Source: Talinum fruticosum
Lineage: Eukaryota; Streptophyta; Magnoliopsida; Caryophyllales; Talinaceae
DNA length: 64,000 bases
NCBI GenBank assembly: GCA_021018815.1
Contig: JAITYX010000002.1
Location: forward strand, 9,145,001-9,209,000
Direction: 5' to 3'
Shown here: positions 1 to 11,293 of the stretch, one piece after another
How the letters are laid out: the number at the start of each line of letters is the position of its first letter
How positions within the stretch are numbered: position 1 is the first letter of the stretch
Position numbers and translations under genes: made by a program
Notes under the pieces: generated by a model
What the model saw: only the letters and a program-made list of their open reading frames with translations
The model's database searches: none
What the model was told of the DNA's origin: nothing

Positions 1-488
1 TTTCTGTAATTGCATCATTGCAAGCCGCCTTAGGAAAACGAGGATGAAATCCAAGCCTTTTCGTGTTTCCGACTAGGCTGAATTCTAGGGTTTTTGAGTC
101 CGGAAAAACAATCCTAAGTTGTCCAATTCATTTTTATAATTTTTCTGGGTATTGGAATCAGAAAGGGTTTATTTACATTGATGTCATTGCCCAAAATTGA
201 AGCCTCCTGATTCTACTATGCTAAGCCTATTAAGCTGTATTAAAGACAACATAGTTTTATCCCTTGCTTTTTTATTCCCCATTTCAGAAGCCTGTACCCA
301 TTTGATTGAATGTTAATTCTAGTTGTCAATTTTGTTCCTTTTTAACTTTCAAGGTTTTAATTTTGTATTATTCTAGGCTTTAATTTGTCTTACGCATGCA
401 TTTGCCCGAGTAGGTAATTTGGGTCAACTTGTAATTTGTGTTATGAAATCTTATACTAATGATTTTTTTTTCAAATATTGGTTTCAAG
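1..488. other. Left-edge non-coding stretch
   Basis: I see no convincing coding region here. The sequence is AT-rich and reads like a 5' leader or intron of the transposase-derived gene that follows on the + strand. The only open frame, on the minus strand around 380-586, is short and has no recognizable content. Confidence 0.4.
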
Positions 489-2770
489 GATGAATAAGGA
501 TCTAAGTTGGATGAATCATAGGGGAATAATTGATAGGAGATAGCCAGAGTACATGGCAGGGGTAAATGGATTTTTGGAGTTTGCATTTAGTGGTAAGGAG
601 GACAGTATTGTCTTGAAGTGTCCATGCATGAAGTGTAACCTGTTTCTTTACCATGACAGGGCTACAATGTGGGAGCATTTGATGGCATATGGCATATTAG
701 GAAATTATAATCCATGGGTGCATCATGGTGAGACTGTCAATGCAAGCGATCGTAGTGTTGACAAATATGAGGAAGATGCTTTGGTTATTGTAGTTTATTC
801 TAGTTCTGATGAAGATATGACTCCATTGGTCGTTGACACAACAAATGTTATGAACTCCAACACTCTTGAAGGTGCCGAGCATGATCTTATTGTGTGTATA
901 AATACGGGAAGGGGAACCTCTACTCACCAGTCCATGTATTCTCGTTTGTTCGCTAGTGTTTTGCATGCTCCTGTTAATTCCAAATGTAGTGCACAAAATA
1001 CTAGGAACTCCACTTTGGAGAACCATGGCACTGCATTTTCTGAGGACGCATCAGGAGTTACTCTAACTATCGTCAAAGAAGTAGGTTACAATCTGCAGAA
1101 AAGACAGGTTTCCCACCTGTTCCTTTATTTTCAGTATATTTAATTGATTAAGTCTCTCCTGTGCATCTGTTTTTTATACGTAGGTTCTTTTTGGCTTCTG
1201 CTTATTATGTTTATTTTCTGTAATCGTAGTAGATTATGGCTCTGAAAATAGCTTAAGCATATTTGTTGTCTGTTGCTGCTATAAATCAAAACACAACCAG
1301 ATTATTAATTGTTGCTTTTTGTTTTGTTCTAGAAATCCAGCCCATTGTCTGTTGCTGCTACAAACTCCACTTGTAGAAATTTTAAAGTAGAGCCTAAGCG
1401 TGGGTCAAGGACTACAAGTAGAAAGTCAGAAATTCTACTTGAGATGGGTCAGGGCATAATAAATGGAGCTATTATTATGAAATCTGAGATCAGTTTTTGG
1501 AAATCAAAACACATTTGCAGCCCTTTTTCAGCACATGTGAACCATGATTGTAACTGTTTTGAGCCTAACCTCCTATTAAGGGTGCATTTTGGTGCTTTAA
1601 GGTCATTTAGTGGTTTAGGCTTCATCAAGCAAGATTTTTGGAAAGCCTACAGAGGCCAAGAATTTTAAATAAGTATCAACTAAGAGTAACATACTTAACT
1701 TCCAAAATCCAGATAATGTACTTTAATCTTACACTTTGAGCAATATAGGGTAAGCCTGAATACAAGCTTTCACGTGAAAGATGTCCAGTCACCATCTAAT
1801 GGGTGATCGGAGGTAGTTATTGTCATCGGCTGCAGCCTGAATTTTAAGTGCTGTGCTTGTTTTGCCGTATCTTTAGGCCTTTTATTGTGTTATGAACACA
1901 GAACGCAATAATTTGTGAATTTGTGCAGTTGTGCTTTTTCCCCCTTTTGTTGGATAAAGTTCAATTTGGCTGTTTGTTTTGCAAGTGATACCAAGTATCT
2001 TGCTATCCTTATTATGCATTTCAATCACTTCCTGTTGCTAATAAACAGCTGGATGGGTGTCCCTTGGAGATCTGCTCCATCTGTGTCTAATTCCAATGAG
2101 GAGCCTCCTGAAGATGGTTGAAGGTCCAATCCTGCTCCAAAACCAGTTCTTGAGCCTGAGCCTGATTACATCAGGCTATGGGAAAAGACCAGACGGTATG
2201 CCTTACTGGCTTATCTCTCTCTCTCCCTCTCTCTACATATTACTGCGACTTGACATTGGTTCTATTATGCTTCTGTATAGCCATAAAATAAATATGGTAC
2301 TTTGGGATCCAGAAGTGAAGTATGAGGATTTCAAGAAACTCCACGCTGATCAAATTAAAGAGCTTGGAGACGATAATCTCACAGTCGAAGAAATTTATAT
2401 TCGTGTTCTCAAGAGACATGCTGGGTATATTAAAGGTCTAGGAGCAGGACCTAGACATCCTAAGAAGATTAGAACTGAGGATGAGCTGAGTGAGCTTTCT
2501 TTGGAACTTCTATCTCAATTGACCGAAAAAATTAACCACTTTCAGCAAGAATCAACAAACCAAGAAGCCGCTTTGAATGAGAAAATTGAAAAGATTCAAG
2601 CAAAAGCATTGCAAAGAGAGCAGGAGTTTCGAGATGAGGTTGAAAGGATAAAAGCTGAAGCTATGCAAAGAGAAGAAGAGGCAGGAGAAAGAGAAGATAA
2701 CCGACTCCAAGAAGCAATGAATGTGAAAGGACAACTAGCTGAATTGCTCAACTTGTTGAAGTCTTCGTAG
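489..2770 (+). pseudogene. CACTA (En/Spm) transposase-derived gene, broken
   Basis: Two plant CACTA-associated modules are visible. The first (about 489-730) matches the transposase-associated N-terminal domain: a WM start motif, AGVNGFLEFA, a CPCMKC zinc-like cluster, then WEHLMAYG and a final HHGE. The second (2281-2770) resembles the plant Ptta/En/Spm family (Transposase_24): LWDPEVKYEDF, VEEIYIRVL, GYIKGLGAGPRHPKK, followed by a charged coiled coil of about 90 residues that ends at TAG 2768-2770. Supported splices are 1107/1333 (phase 0) and 2195/2281, which joins WEKTRR to HKINMV. Two in-frame stops interrupt the best reading: TAG at 538-540, inside the first domain, and TGA at 2119-2121, between modules. 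The middle (1333-1668) reads open but is not recognized. No DDE catalytic core lies between the modules, so this is either an ORF1-like CACTA remnant or a decaying domesticated derivative. Domain identity is fairly sure; the exon model is not. Confidence 0.6.
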
Positions 2771-3858
2771 GCTATGCATTAGAGGTATTTCTCAATTTCT
2801 GTCTCTTGCTTTCTCAATCGGAAAATCAGCGAGTTTTTTGTTTGATTCGAGTGAATTTTTGAAATAGACAATTAACTGAACCAAACTGATTCGGATATTG
2901 TTGTTTTCTTGATGGTCTGCTGATGTTTTAATGCAATGTTGTGTGCCTTATACCTGTATGTACACTAGCAGCTGGTTTCTTTTTGGTCAAGCACCTTGTG
3001 ACTTTTGTCATCCATTTTTATGTGTCAGCTGCTTTGGGTTCACCTATTTCACCTTCTTTCATAATTTTGCTTTTATGAAATCTCTTAGTAGTGTTTTATA
3101 TATTTCAGTGCGGGGCTTTTTTTATTTTTATCCTTAGGCAATGCCTGGTTTTAACCCTTCTGAGATCTTGGGATTACAGGGTACTTCTTGAAGAAATATT
3201 CTAGACTTCTTGGATGATTTTTGGATATTGAGTTGCTGGCGATGGGGATGCTTAAAGATGCAAACCATGACTGGATGTTGGATCTACTTCATCTTTGGAT
3301 GGTTGTCTCTCTTTTTTGGGTACAAGCATATTTATATTATTCAGTCGATTTAGGGTGTGTAACATGAACAACTATGGTTATGTGTATATATAAGGATAAC
3401 TCTCATGTATATATTTATGTGAAAAAAAAACATTAGTAATTTTCTTACCATTCAATACACTTGGCATTCCGATATATGATGGATGGATCGGGCATGGTGC
3501 AGTGCCCCATCACAAATAGGGTGTGATTCAAGTGAATATAGGTGGATAACAGTCTGTGTTTTTGAAGCCCATGTATTAACTAGTTTTCTCCATTCAGAAT
3601 ATTCTAACTTAAAGCATTATTAGTTTTCTCGAGTCAGAATATTCAAACTTGAAGCAATGTTAGCATTACTGTCTTAAATTGATTGACTGGCCTGGATTCA
3701 TTATGTCAATTTTTATACCAAACAGGCAATAACAATTTCAATGGAAATGTGTTAATTTAGATCTGAACTCATGTTTGGCTTTATTAATCGAAGTCAAAGT
3801 TTACCATTAACCTTGAAGTTCTCCAACCTCTTAGTCACACACCTGGCTAGTGAGTACC
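2771..3858. other. Spacer: 3' flank of CACTA-derived gene and GDSL promoter
   Basis: No gene is supported. The first ~700 bases may be 3' untranslated sequence of the preceding pseudogene. From about 3600 it becomes the upstream region of the GDSL gene. Confidence 0.4.
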
Positions 3859-3859
3859 A

Positions 3860-3867
3860 TATAAATA
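3860..3867 (+). promoter_or_regulatory. TATA box of GDSL copy 1
   Basis: A TATAAATA element lies about 150 bp upstream of the ATG at 4009. It falls just outside the segment duplicated at 11.2 kb, so the second copy lacks it. Confidence 0.55.
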
Positions 3868-3923
3868 CATGACAAAATCAGAATGACATTCACACTGTCT
3901 ATCTATCACTTCACTGCCTTCCA

Positions 3924-6900
3924 AAACTCAGAGTCATTATCCTGCCCCTTTTATCACTCATTCCACACCAACTCCCCCTCCTCTCATCTCCCTCAACCCC
4001 AACAAACAATGAAGATACCATTTCTGCTTCCCCTCCTTTTCTCTCTCCTCCTTCCCTCTGCATCAGCAGCAGGTTCTCTCTTAAACATCCATCTTATGAC
4101 ACCTCTGCAAATTTAAATGTCAAATTGCACTGACTGTACTTTCTTGCTTGCTGGTGTTGTAATCGTATATACAGGAGCAGGTTCAATAGGGAGGAAGTTG
4201 TTTGTGTTTGGAGATTCATATGCTGATACTGGCAACTGGAAAAAGGCAGTGGCCAGTTCATGGAAGCCACCCTACGGCATCACCTTCCCCGGAAAACCGA
4301 CTGGCCGCTTCTCCGATGGCCGGGTTCTCGCCGATTACATTGGTATTATACAGCTTACCTTGCCTCTATACTCTCTACATGGTCTCTTTTTTCTTGTTTC
4401 TATTTTGCTTGCTTCTTTTGCCTCATGCTTATATTGCTACGATCACCCATGTCCATGAATTCTGCATGTAGAAGTAGTGAAGAACCTAATTTCATGCATT
4501 TGGGGAATTGAAAAATGTTCTTTTCAATTCTTCAATTTCTACATGTGAAACTTGGAAATTGTTAGTTTCTCAAGATTCTATTGCTGATAATACAATACTT
4601 TTTCTTCATGGACCCTTCATCACACAAGAAAAATGTGAACTTTGTAATACTACTAAGTGTAATTTCTTTTCTTTTTTTGGTATTTTTTTCGAATTACATA
4701 TGGTACTAATATCAAGTTTTACTTCTAATTTCTTTTTTATACTTTTTCGGTGTTATTTATTCGAGAAAGAGTGAATTTAATATAATACCTAATGTATAGA
4801 GTCTCAATCATATAACGATCAAGAGTTTTGTGTTTACATTTTAATTACGAGGCCCATGGGGTTCGGATAATTGACAGTTATGGTACTTTACAGTAATATT
4901 GATGCAAGGAATTGCCATCAAGGGTCTTTTCCGTTTTCTAGAGAGTTTTTCTTGTCTGTTTCTTTTAGTGAGCTTTCTTCTCCAGACAAAAACTTCCATA
5001 CAAAATATATGAAACTGATTTTTGAACGACAAATTGTGAATCAACCTTCAAAATTCATAAGGTAGTCGTTCTGCTCTTTTCAATACTTAAGGGCGGCTAA
5101 AACTCTATAATGATACAGTAAATCAACATCGAAATTACACTTGAATAAATGGTATATTACTTTATATTCGGAAATATATAGTTATATTACCTTATTTTTT
5201 AAATTAAAGAAATTATTTTACCTTTAGTTTGGTGGATGACATGGTAAATAGTGAAGGCTGCCATAAGTTTTGATTTTGAATTCCTGATTTGAAGCACTAA
5301 AGAAATTGTAATTATGGGGTTGTTTTGTTGTCCCACTTTCATGGGCGTAATTGTCTGTTGTTTTGACTTTTGACTTCCACCTCTACAAGCTTTCTTCTTT
5401 TACTTTTTTTTTTTTAATAATTTTGTGTCACTTTGGTCACAACTGTAGGTCTAAATTATGATCTTATGAGGGATATGATGCCATTTAAAAATTCATTATT
5501 TTCTCCACTAAAGTTGTAGGAATCAATCTAAAGAGTTTGCTTTTTGCTCCATTTGCAAACTTTATACAATCTTCAACAAAATTCACTCAAATTCTGTGTT
5601 TGTTTTGTTTTAAATGAAGGCGGAATGTCGGGGAAGGAATGCAGTTTTCCTTGGTTTCTGTTTTGTCTCACACATTTATCTCTTTGGTTGTTTATTGGCA
5701 TAAATAAATGGATTCTCTATCTTGAAAAAATTAATGATGGGTTAAAATTTGTAAAATATATGTTTTTATTATTGAACTAATTTTTTTGTTAGTCATTTGA
5801 ATCTACTAATAGAAATCAAAACTTAAAAGCTGCAGTCGGTTTTTAACTTTTTCCCCTTTTCATGTTGTGGGATCCAGGGATAAAAACCGGTTGTAGCTAA
5901 TAAGTTGTGGGCCTAAAGAGAGATTTGAATATTTTTATATGACTAATGATAGATTTGAACAAAAAATTGATCCAATGATGAAAGTGAATATTTTATGAAC
6001 TTTAAGAACACTTTAATTTGAGAACTCGTATGTAACGGGTTGATTTAGGTTTTGAATTTATGTTCCCTGGTTGGTTGGTTTGGAATGGGTGCAGCCTCCT
6101 ATTTGCACATAAGATCACCAATACCTTACGAGCAGAGGAACTCGGGAGCGGAGAAACTGCGATCTGGTATCAACTTTGCATATGGAGGGACAGGAGTATT
6201 CGACACGGATGTGCATCAGCCAAACATGACTTCTCAGATAAATTTCTTGAGGGATATCATATCATCAGCCAACGTCTACACCAAAAATGACCTTGTCTCT
6301 TCTATTGCCCTTGTCTCTATTGCCGGCAATGACTATGCTAATTTCCTCAAGAATGGGTCTCCCGAATTGGTATTTTTCTCACCTACTTTTGTTCTTCATA
6401 TTTCCTGTTGTTTGGAGAGACTTTGTAGAATGAAAATGATCGGCCGCTTCTGGATCTGGTTATCTATAGATCATGTGTCCATTAGACCTGTTTGGTTTGC
6501 GTGCCCCCTCCCCTTGAGGTGTATGGAAACTCGTGCCTAATGAACTGACCTATCTTTATGTCTAGATAAGGGGTCACACTTACCATTACGATAATGTTAT
6601 CCTTAAAATAAATAATTAAATATGTACGATGTTCGAGTGTACAGATATCATATATATATAAGAGAATTAAGTGTTTGACAGTCACGTATGCATTAGATGA
6701 AAATGAAGAGTTGTAATAATAAGACTTGAAACTTATGATGCAAGTGATTCTAATATGACAGAGCTTGAAACAGTTCACAAGGACGAGTTATCCGCCAGCT
6801 TGTGGTGGATCTGAAGCGCATTCACAATTTAGGGGTGGCAAAGGTGGTAGTTACATCACTGGAGCCCCTTGGGTGTTTACCGGCGATTACGTTCCTATCC

Positions 6901-8066
6901 GGGTACAAGAACTGCTCCAAAAGCCTCAACGACGACACCGCCTTCCATAACCACCTCTTACAAAGAACCTTGGATAAGTTGAACACTCGATTCAATAAGC
7001 CTGTTTTCGTCATGCTTGATCTCTATGGAGCCTTTCTATCAGTTTTGCAAAGACACCCAACTCAAAAAGGTATTACTTTATTTTCCTTCTTTTATTTGTT
7101 ATTTATTATTGCATACTATCAGCAAATAAGTACGTGAAATTCAACCCGAACTCTTTTTTTTAAAATAAAGAAAGGATATCGAGTTTGTTACCCAATTTGG
7201 GCCTTTAAGTGGGCTTGTGATTTGTGTGGAAAACATGCTTTGATAACACTATCAAAAGGGGCTTGAATGAGGGCAGTGGGTATCAAATGGGTGGGCTCAA
7301 AACTCAGAACTAGGGCTCACTACTGAGTGCTCTTTTTTTGGGTCTGAACTGAGAGGCTCATTTATAGTGGGTGACTTTTGTTTGAATTACAACTGGACTG
7401 AAAAACAAGACTCATCTTGTTGACCAACCCAAAACAAACCCAATTTGACGTGGTAAGCCAATGTGATGTTGACCAAACAGTTGTACACTCCAACACGGGG
7501 TCCTAGTCTAGTGATTAGATCGGGATTTAGATATCGACAATCTTAATGAGCAAATAAAAATATTTTTGAGTATCTTAACTGAAATCAATTAAATTTGGAC
7601 CTGATAAAAATGACCCATTTATCAGAGTTAAGTACACTACTGACTAAACAGGAAACCCAGGGGGCTACAACCTGTTGATGCCGTGTTGCCAAGGCGTCAC
7701 CGGGGATTACGAATGCGGGAGCAGAGAGGGGGATGTAGCTAAGTACACAGTGTGCAAAGATCCCAAGCTAGCCTTCTTCTGGGATGGTGTTCACCCTGCA
7801 CAGAATGGTTGGTACCAAGTTTTCCAGGCCCTTCGCCCTCAGCTGACAGTGCTCTTATCATAGAACTTTTTATTTCTTTTTATTCTTTCAAATTTCAGCC
7901 AATGCTACATTTATAAGAAAAATAAATTTTACATGTCTGTCTATCGTAATTTAACTCATTAATTTTGAGGATTATTATGAATACGAGACACAAGAATATA
8001 GTGAATATAGTGGTAAAATGTATACTTTACAGTCAGTTTATATTTTTCATCACATTGTATCAATAA
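3924..8066 (+). repeat. Segmental duplication, unit A (GDSL copy 1)
   Basis: This segment matches 11200-14998 along exons, introns and 3' flank. It starts in the 5' UTR and ends in the 3' flank after CACATTGTATCAATAA. Differences are scattered substitutions plus two large indels: a 778-bp block unique to this copy (4489-5266) and a 425-bp MITE unique to the other copy. Confidence 0.9.
4009..7863 (+). CDS. SGNH/GDSL esterase-lipase, At5g03610-like (copy 1)
   Basis: Secreted serine esterase of the plant GDSL family, likely acting on acyl or acetyl esters in the wall or secretory pathway; the substrate is unknown. Five exons: 4009-4072, 4175-4342, 6095-6369, 6799-7069 and 7652-7863, together 990 nt (329 residues; family about 350-360). 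Exon 1 encodes a signal peptide (MKIPFLLPLLFSLLLP, then ASAA). Family blocks in order: FVFGDSYADTGN (nucleophile Ser), INFAYGGTGVF (oxyanion Gly), SIAGNDY (Asn), LGCLP, and FFWDGVHP (Asp and His of the triad). The exon 2 acceptor is a tandem AG (4174 or 4180); both keep frame. The start of exon 4 is uncertain: homologous sequence continues upstream to about 6762 but in another frame, so only the acceptor ending at 6798 keeps the model open, at a cost of about 12 residues. Catalytic blocks are intact, so it may be functional, but the exon 4 join needs transcript support. Confidence 0.8.
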
Positions 8067-8406
8067 CTGTTTGGTCTAAATATTACGTTATTTATGCCTT
8101 TATTTATCTAGTTTTTGTCTCGTAAAATAATATTTTTTATAGATTTTTATTTATTTTGTTTGATTTTGTAGGTAATAAATTGAGTTGAGTGTATCTCATA
8201 ATTTGAGCTCGAAATAAATGAAAAATACAGATTGAGAGACTAAATTGAACAAATCGGATTGATCAAAGCCCAAAACTTATATTTCATTGGCATGCATGGC
8301 AAAAAAAAAAAAAAAAAAAAAACAAGAATCTGATGATGACAGCATCATGACATCAGCATGATGTCATCATCAGAATCCCAGATTACAAAGAAATCAAGGC
8401 ATGCGA

Positions 8407-8441
<35 letters not shown>
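8067..8441. other. Spacer with poly(A), imperfect hairpin and (TA)n
   Basis: No gene seen. Contains a 22-base A run (about 8301-8322), an imperfect inverted repeat (8330-8373) and a (TA)n microsatellite (about 8410-8441). It lies immediately beyond the end of the GDSL duplication and before the retroelement remnant. Confidence 0.5.
8330..8373. repeat. Imperfect inverted repeat / hairpin
   Basis: The right arm CATGATGTCATCATCAG pairs with the left arm from 8330, which carries three extra bases (AGC) as a bulge. The loop is ACATCAG. The hairpin sits just after a long A run. Confidence 0.7.
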
Positions 8442-8445
<4 letters not shown>

Positions 8446-9495
8446 CGCGCAGCTTGGTTCAGCGGAAGTGGGGAGGCATAGCATAGTTTAGGTTTTATTA
8501 TTAGGTTAATTTAGTTTAGTTTAGTTTAATAAAAATTAGTTTTTCTGTTGTAAATATTGAAATTTATGTTGTTTTAGTTTTAATTATTAGTTCAGAAAGT
8601 TTCCTGACAGCTTTGAGTTCAATTCGATTCGTTTTGATAACTTCTTTCCTTTTATCTCCTCCTTCTTTTTAGTTTGTTTAATTTAGTTTAAAGATTCGAT
8701 TTTTATTATATTTTGATATTAGTAGTAGTTAATTTAATTGTTTAATTTTATTTTGTTAGTTTATGTCATTATTCCAGTCAACTTTTATTAGTAGTTATTA
8801 GATTAATTGTGTTTCATGTTAATTAGTTATTAGTTTGAGTCCCTTTGGTTGTGATTAGCTTCCTTGATGGCTAATTAATTTTATTTAGGCTTTTAATTAC
8901 CTAGTTTATAGTAGTATTTTGAGATTGTTTCTCATACATGCCTTATAGATTCGATGAGATGCCCGAAAGGGTCTTTCTATCTTGATTTTTAGCCGGTTGG
9001 TCTATCACCGAAAGGTGGAGTCAATTTGCTAGTGTGGGTAAAGAGAATAGTTGGGATTTTGACATGAAAATAGCCCGAATTCTAGTTAGGTCCGAGGTTG
9101 CTATTTTTGTAGTTTAGTTGGGCTAACCCCACGAAAGTAGGTGGTTAGAATAATTAGATTAGCTCATGACCCTCGAAAGTGTAGCTTGTGCGGGCTTTGA
9201 TGGTGCAACCGACCACTTCTAAATACTTGTATAAACTTGGGTAGGTTTAGGCTTGACTTGATTAATTAGTTTATTAAGTGGTAAAATCACAACCCGAGTA
9301 TTTTATTTTTATTGCGTTCGGGTTAGTTTAAGCACCATATCTATCTCATCCGTGTTGATTCGCCTAAACCGAAAGTTTAAGTTAGCTTCGATAGTTGAAG
9401 CACAACTCTCTGTGGATACGACTCGTGCTTACCGGTTAGCTACAACTACGTCGTGCACTTGCGGTTACAATTTTAGAAATTAATTCTTCCTAACA
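8442..9495 (+). mobile_element. Putative 5' LTR of a Ty3/gypsy-type retroelement
   Basis: The right boundary is inferred from a terminal CA about six bases before the primer-binding site. The 3' third carries sequence typical of plant Ty3/gypsy LTR ends (CTCTGTGGATACGACTCG and GTGCACTTGCGGTTAC). The left boundary is a guess: the first TG after the (TA)n tract. No second LTR was found, so the length cannot be confirmed. Confidence 0.45.
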
Positions 9496-9501
9496 AGTTT
9501 T

Positions 9502-9519
9502 TGGCGCCGTTGCTCGGGA
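9502..9519 (+). other. Retroelement primer-binding site (tRNA-Asp type)
   Basis: TGGCGCCGTTGCTCGGGA closely matches the complement of a plant tRNA-Asp 3' end, the primer type used by Athila-like elements. It is followed by an A-rich leader with repeated AAAAAT motifs (about 9575-9630), as in these elements. Confidence 0.7.
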
Positions 9520-9629
9520 GTTGTTCGTTTCAATATTGAAGCTTACTTGAGCATTTTAGATTAGGCATTTAATTGAAAAATCCAAAAAAATTGAAAAATC
9601 AAAAAAATAAAAAATAAAAAAATTTTGAA

Positions 9630-10745
9630 AACATGTCTATTTACCATTATCCGCAAGTATGAGCACGAATTGTTTTATCCGTACTTTGATTGACTTAATG
9701 CTCTTCTTGCTCTTTACGGTAACTCGTTTGGAGAAATGGAAAGTATTAAATGTTGTTTATGAGGGTATGAATAGTGAAACCCGTACTCTTTTAGAGTATT
9801 GGGATTTTTGTGCTAAAAGTGTTGATAAAGCTTGAGATTTTCTTGAATGAATTGCTTGGGATACTTGTGAATTTGAAAAGACATGTATTGATTCTCGGAT
9901 TTTCATTCCCCGACCCTTGTGCTTATCATGCTAGATCTTACATCTAATCCCCTTGTATTCTCGATCCTACCCCTCTTTGGTGTGAAAAGTGTAACTCTTC
10001 TAATCATGATAATAGTTCTTGTCTTTATATTTCATCTCCTGAACAGACATGCTGATATTTATAAATTGATAAGGGTTATGGATGAACAAAATGAGTAACT
10101 TGCATGTCTTACTAAGATTAGGGAGTCCGACCTATCGCATGAAACCGACCTTAATCTTAGTTCCGCTAAAATTGAGGCATTTTTCTATGATGATGATGAT
10201 GATGATGATGAGTCCTCCTTTTTTTAGAATCCGGACTAGAGAAAGAGATTGACCATTCCTTTACTACATTACTCACAGTTATTCCATCCTTACCTAGTAC
10301 ACATATGGACAACATTGAGTCCGCCTTTGGTGTTGATGCTAATTTAGATGGTGAGGGTGATTTATATTGTGAATCGGAAGATGTTTTAGTTGAGGTGTTT
10401 GATCGGGAGACTCCTTTAGGGGAGTCGTGTGAGGTGGTTATGGTCGAGGCATCGCCTACTACTTTTAATGTTGATGATCATGTGTCCCCCGACCCACTTG
10501 CCTTAATCCTTACTTCCTCTACTTGTTCACCACCCTCCCCTTCCCCCAATATTATTTTTCCGAGTCCACTACCTATTATATGATTTGTGATTCCGATGTA
10601 GATGTGGGGTATATGGATAAGTCATCTAGCATGCTTGAGGGGGATGTGGTTGACAATATTGTGTCCCTAGGTATCTTTGGAGGTTACATCCCCTCCGTTG
10701 ACCCTTTTCATGCTTACCTAGAGGACATACCTAGAAAAATCATAT
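9630..10745 (+). pseudogene. Decayed gag region of Ty3/gypsy-like retroelement
   Basis: Read across several frames, this encodes a gag-like protein. A zinc knuckle of form CX2CX4HX4C (CEKCNSSNHDNSSC) lies near 9985-10026. It is followed by a HETDLNL motif (about 10140) and a D-rich run from a GAT repeat (about 10189-10211), matching the usual order in this gag family. Stops and frameshifts begin soon after the first ATG. A last open piece (10305-10583) is acidic and Pro-rich. No protease, reverse transcriptase, RNase H or integrase is visible, so the element is truncated or non-autonomous. Confidence 0.6.
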
Positions 10746-11199
10746 AGACTAGTTTCTTTGATCACTTTTTCGATTTTTCTAAGGCTTTTGATAAATTTAA
10801 GAGATCACCGAATATTACTTATTTATTTGTTGTTGTGTTCTCTTATTTACATTCATCTCGAATTTTATGCTCAAGAATTTGATAAGCTCCTTAGAGCTCC
10901 GATAGCATCCGAGTTGAAGCTTGATCTTGAGATGAGGAGGAATGACTGATGCTCTTCGAGCCTTCTTAATACTATCTTAGAAGGTATTAGTTTAGGTGCA
11001 CCTAGCACCTAACCTGGTATACTTGTTCCCTCTCTTTTTCTTTTTTTATTATTTTTTTCTTCTTTCTTTCTTTATATATATATATATATATTTTTTTCTT
11101 CCTATTTTTAGTTGTGGATATTTAGGGTTGTATTTTTCCTTTTACTTTTAGTAGTGGATATTTAGGATTGTGTTTTTGTGGGGCGATCATTTTGAGGAT
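10746..11199. other. Retroelement tail and junction to GDSL copy 2
   Basis: No gene or clear 3' LTR. Contains T-rich tracts and a short (TA)n run (about 11073-11090). Homology with GDSL copy 1 begins at about 11200, so this sequence replaces the promoter that copy 1 has. Confidence 0.5.
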
Positions 11200-11293
11200 A
11201 AACTCAGAGTCATCTTGCCCCTTTTATCACTTATTCCACACCAACACCCCCTCCTCTCATCTCCCTCAGCCCCAATCCCAACCCCAACAAACA

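Noticed and set aside
4471..5065. Small open frames inside intron 2 of GDSL copy 1
   Set aside because: They lie within an intron block with no codon bias or motifs.
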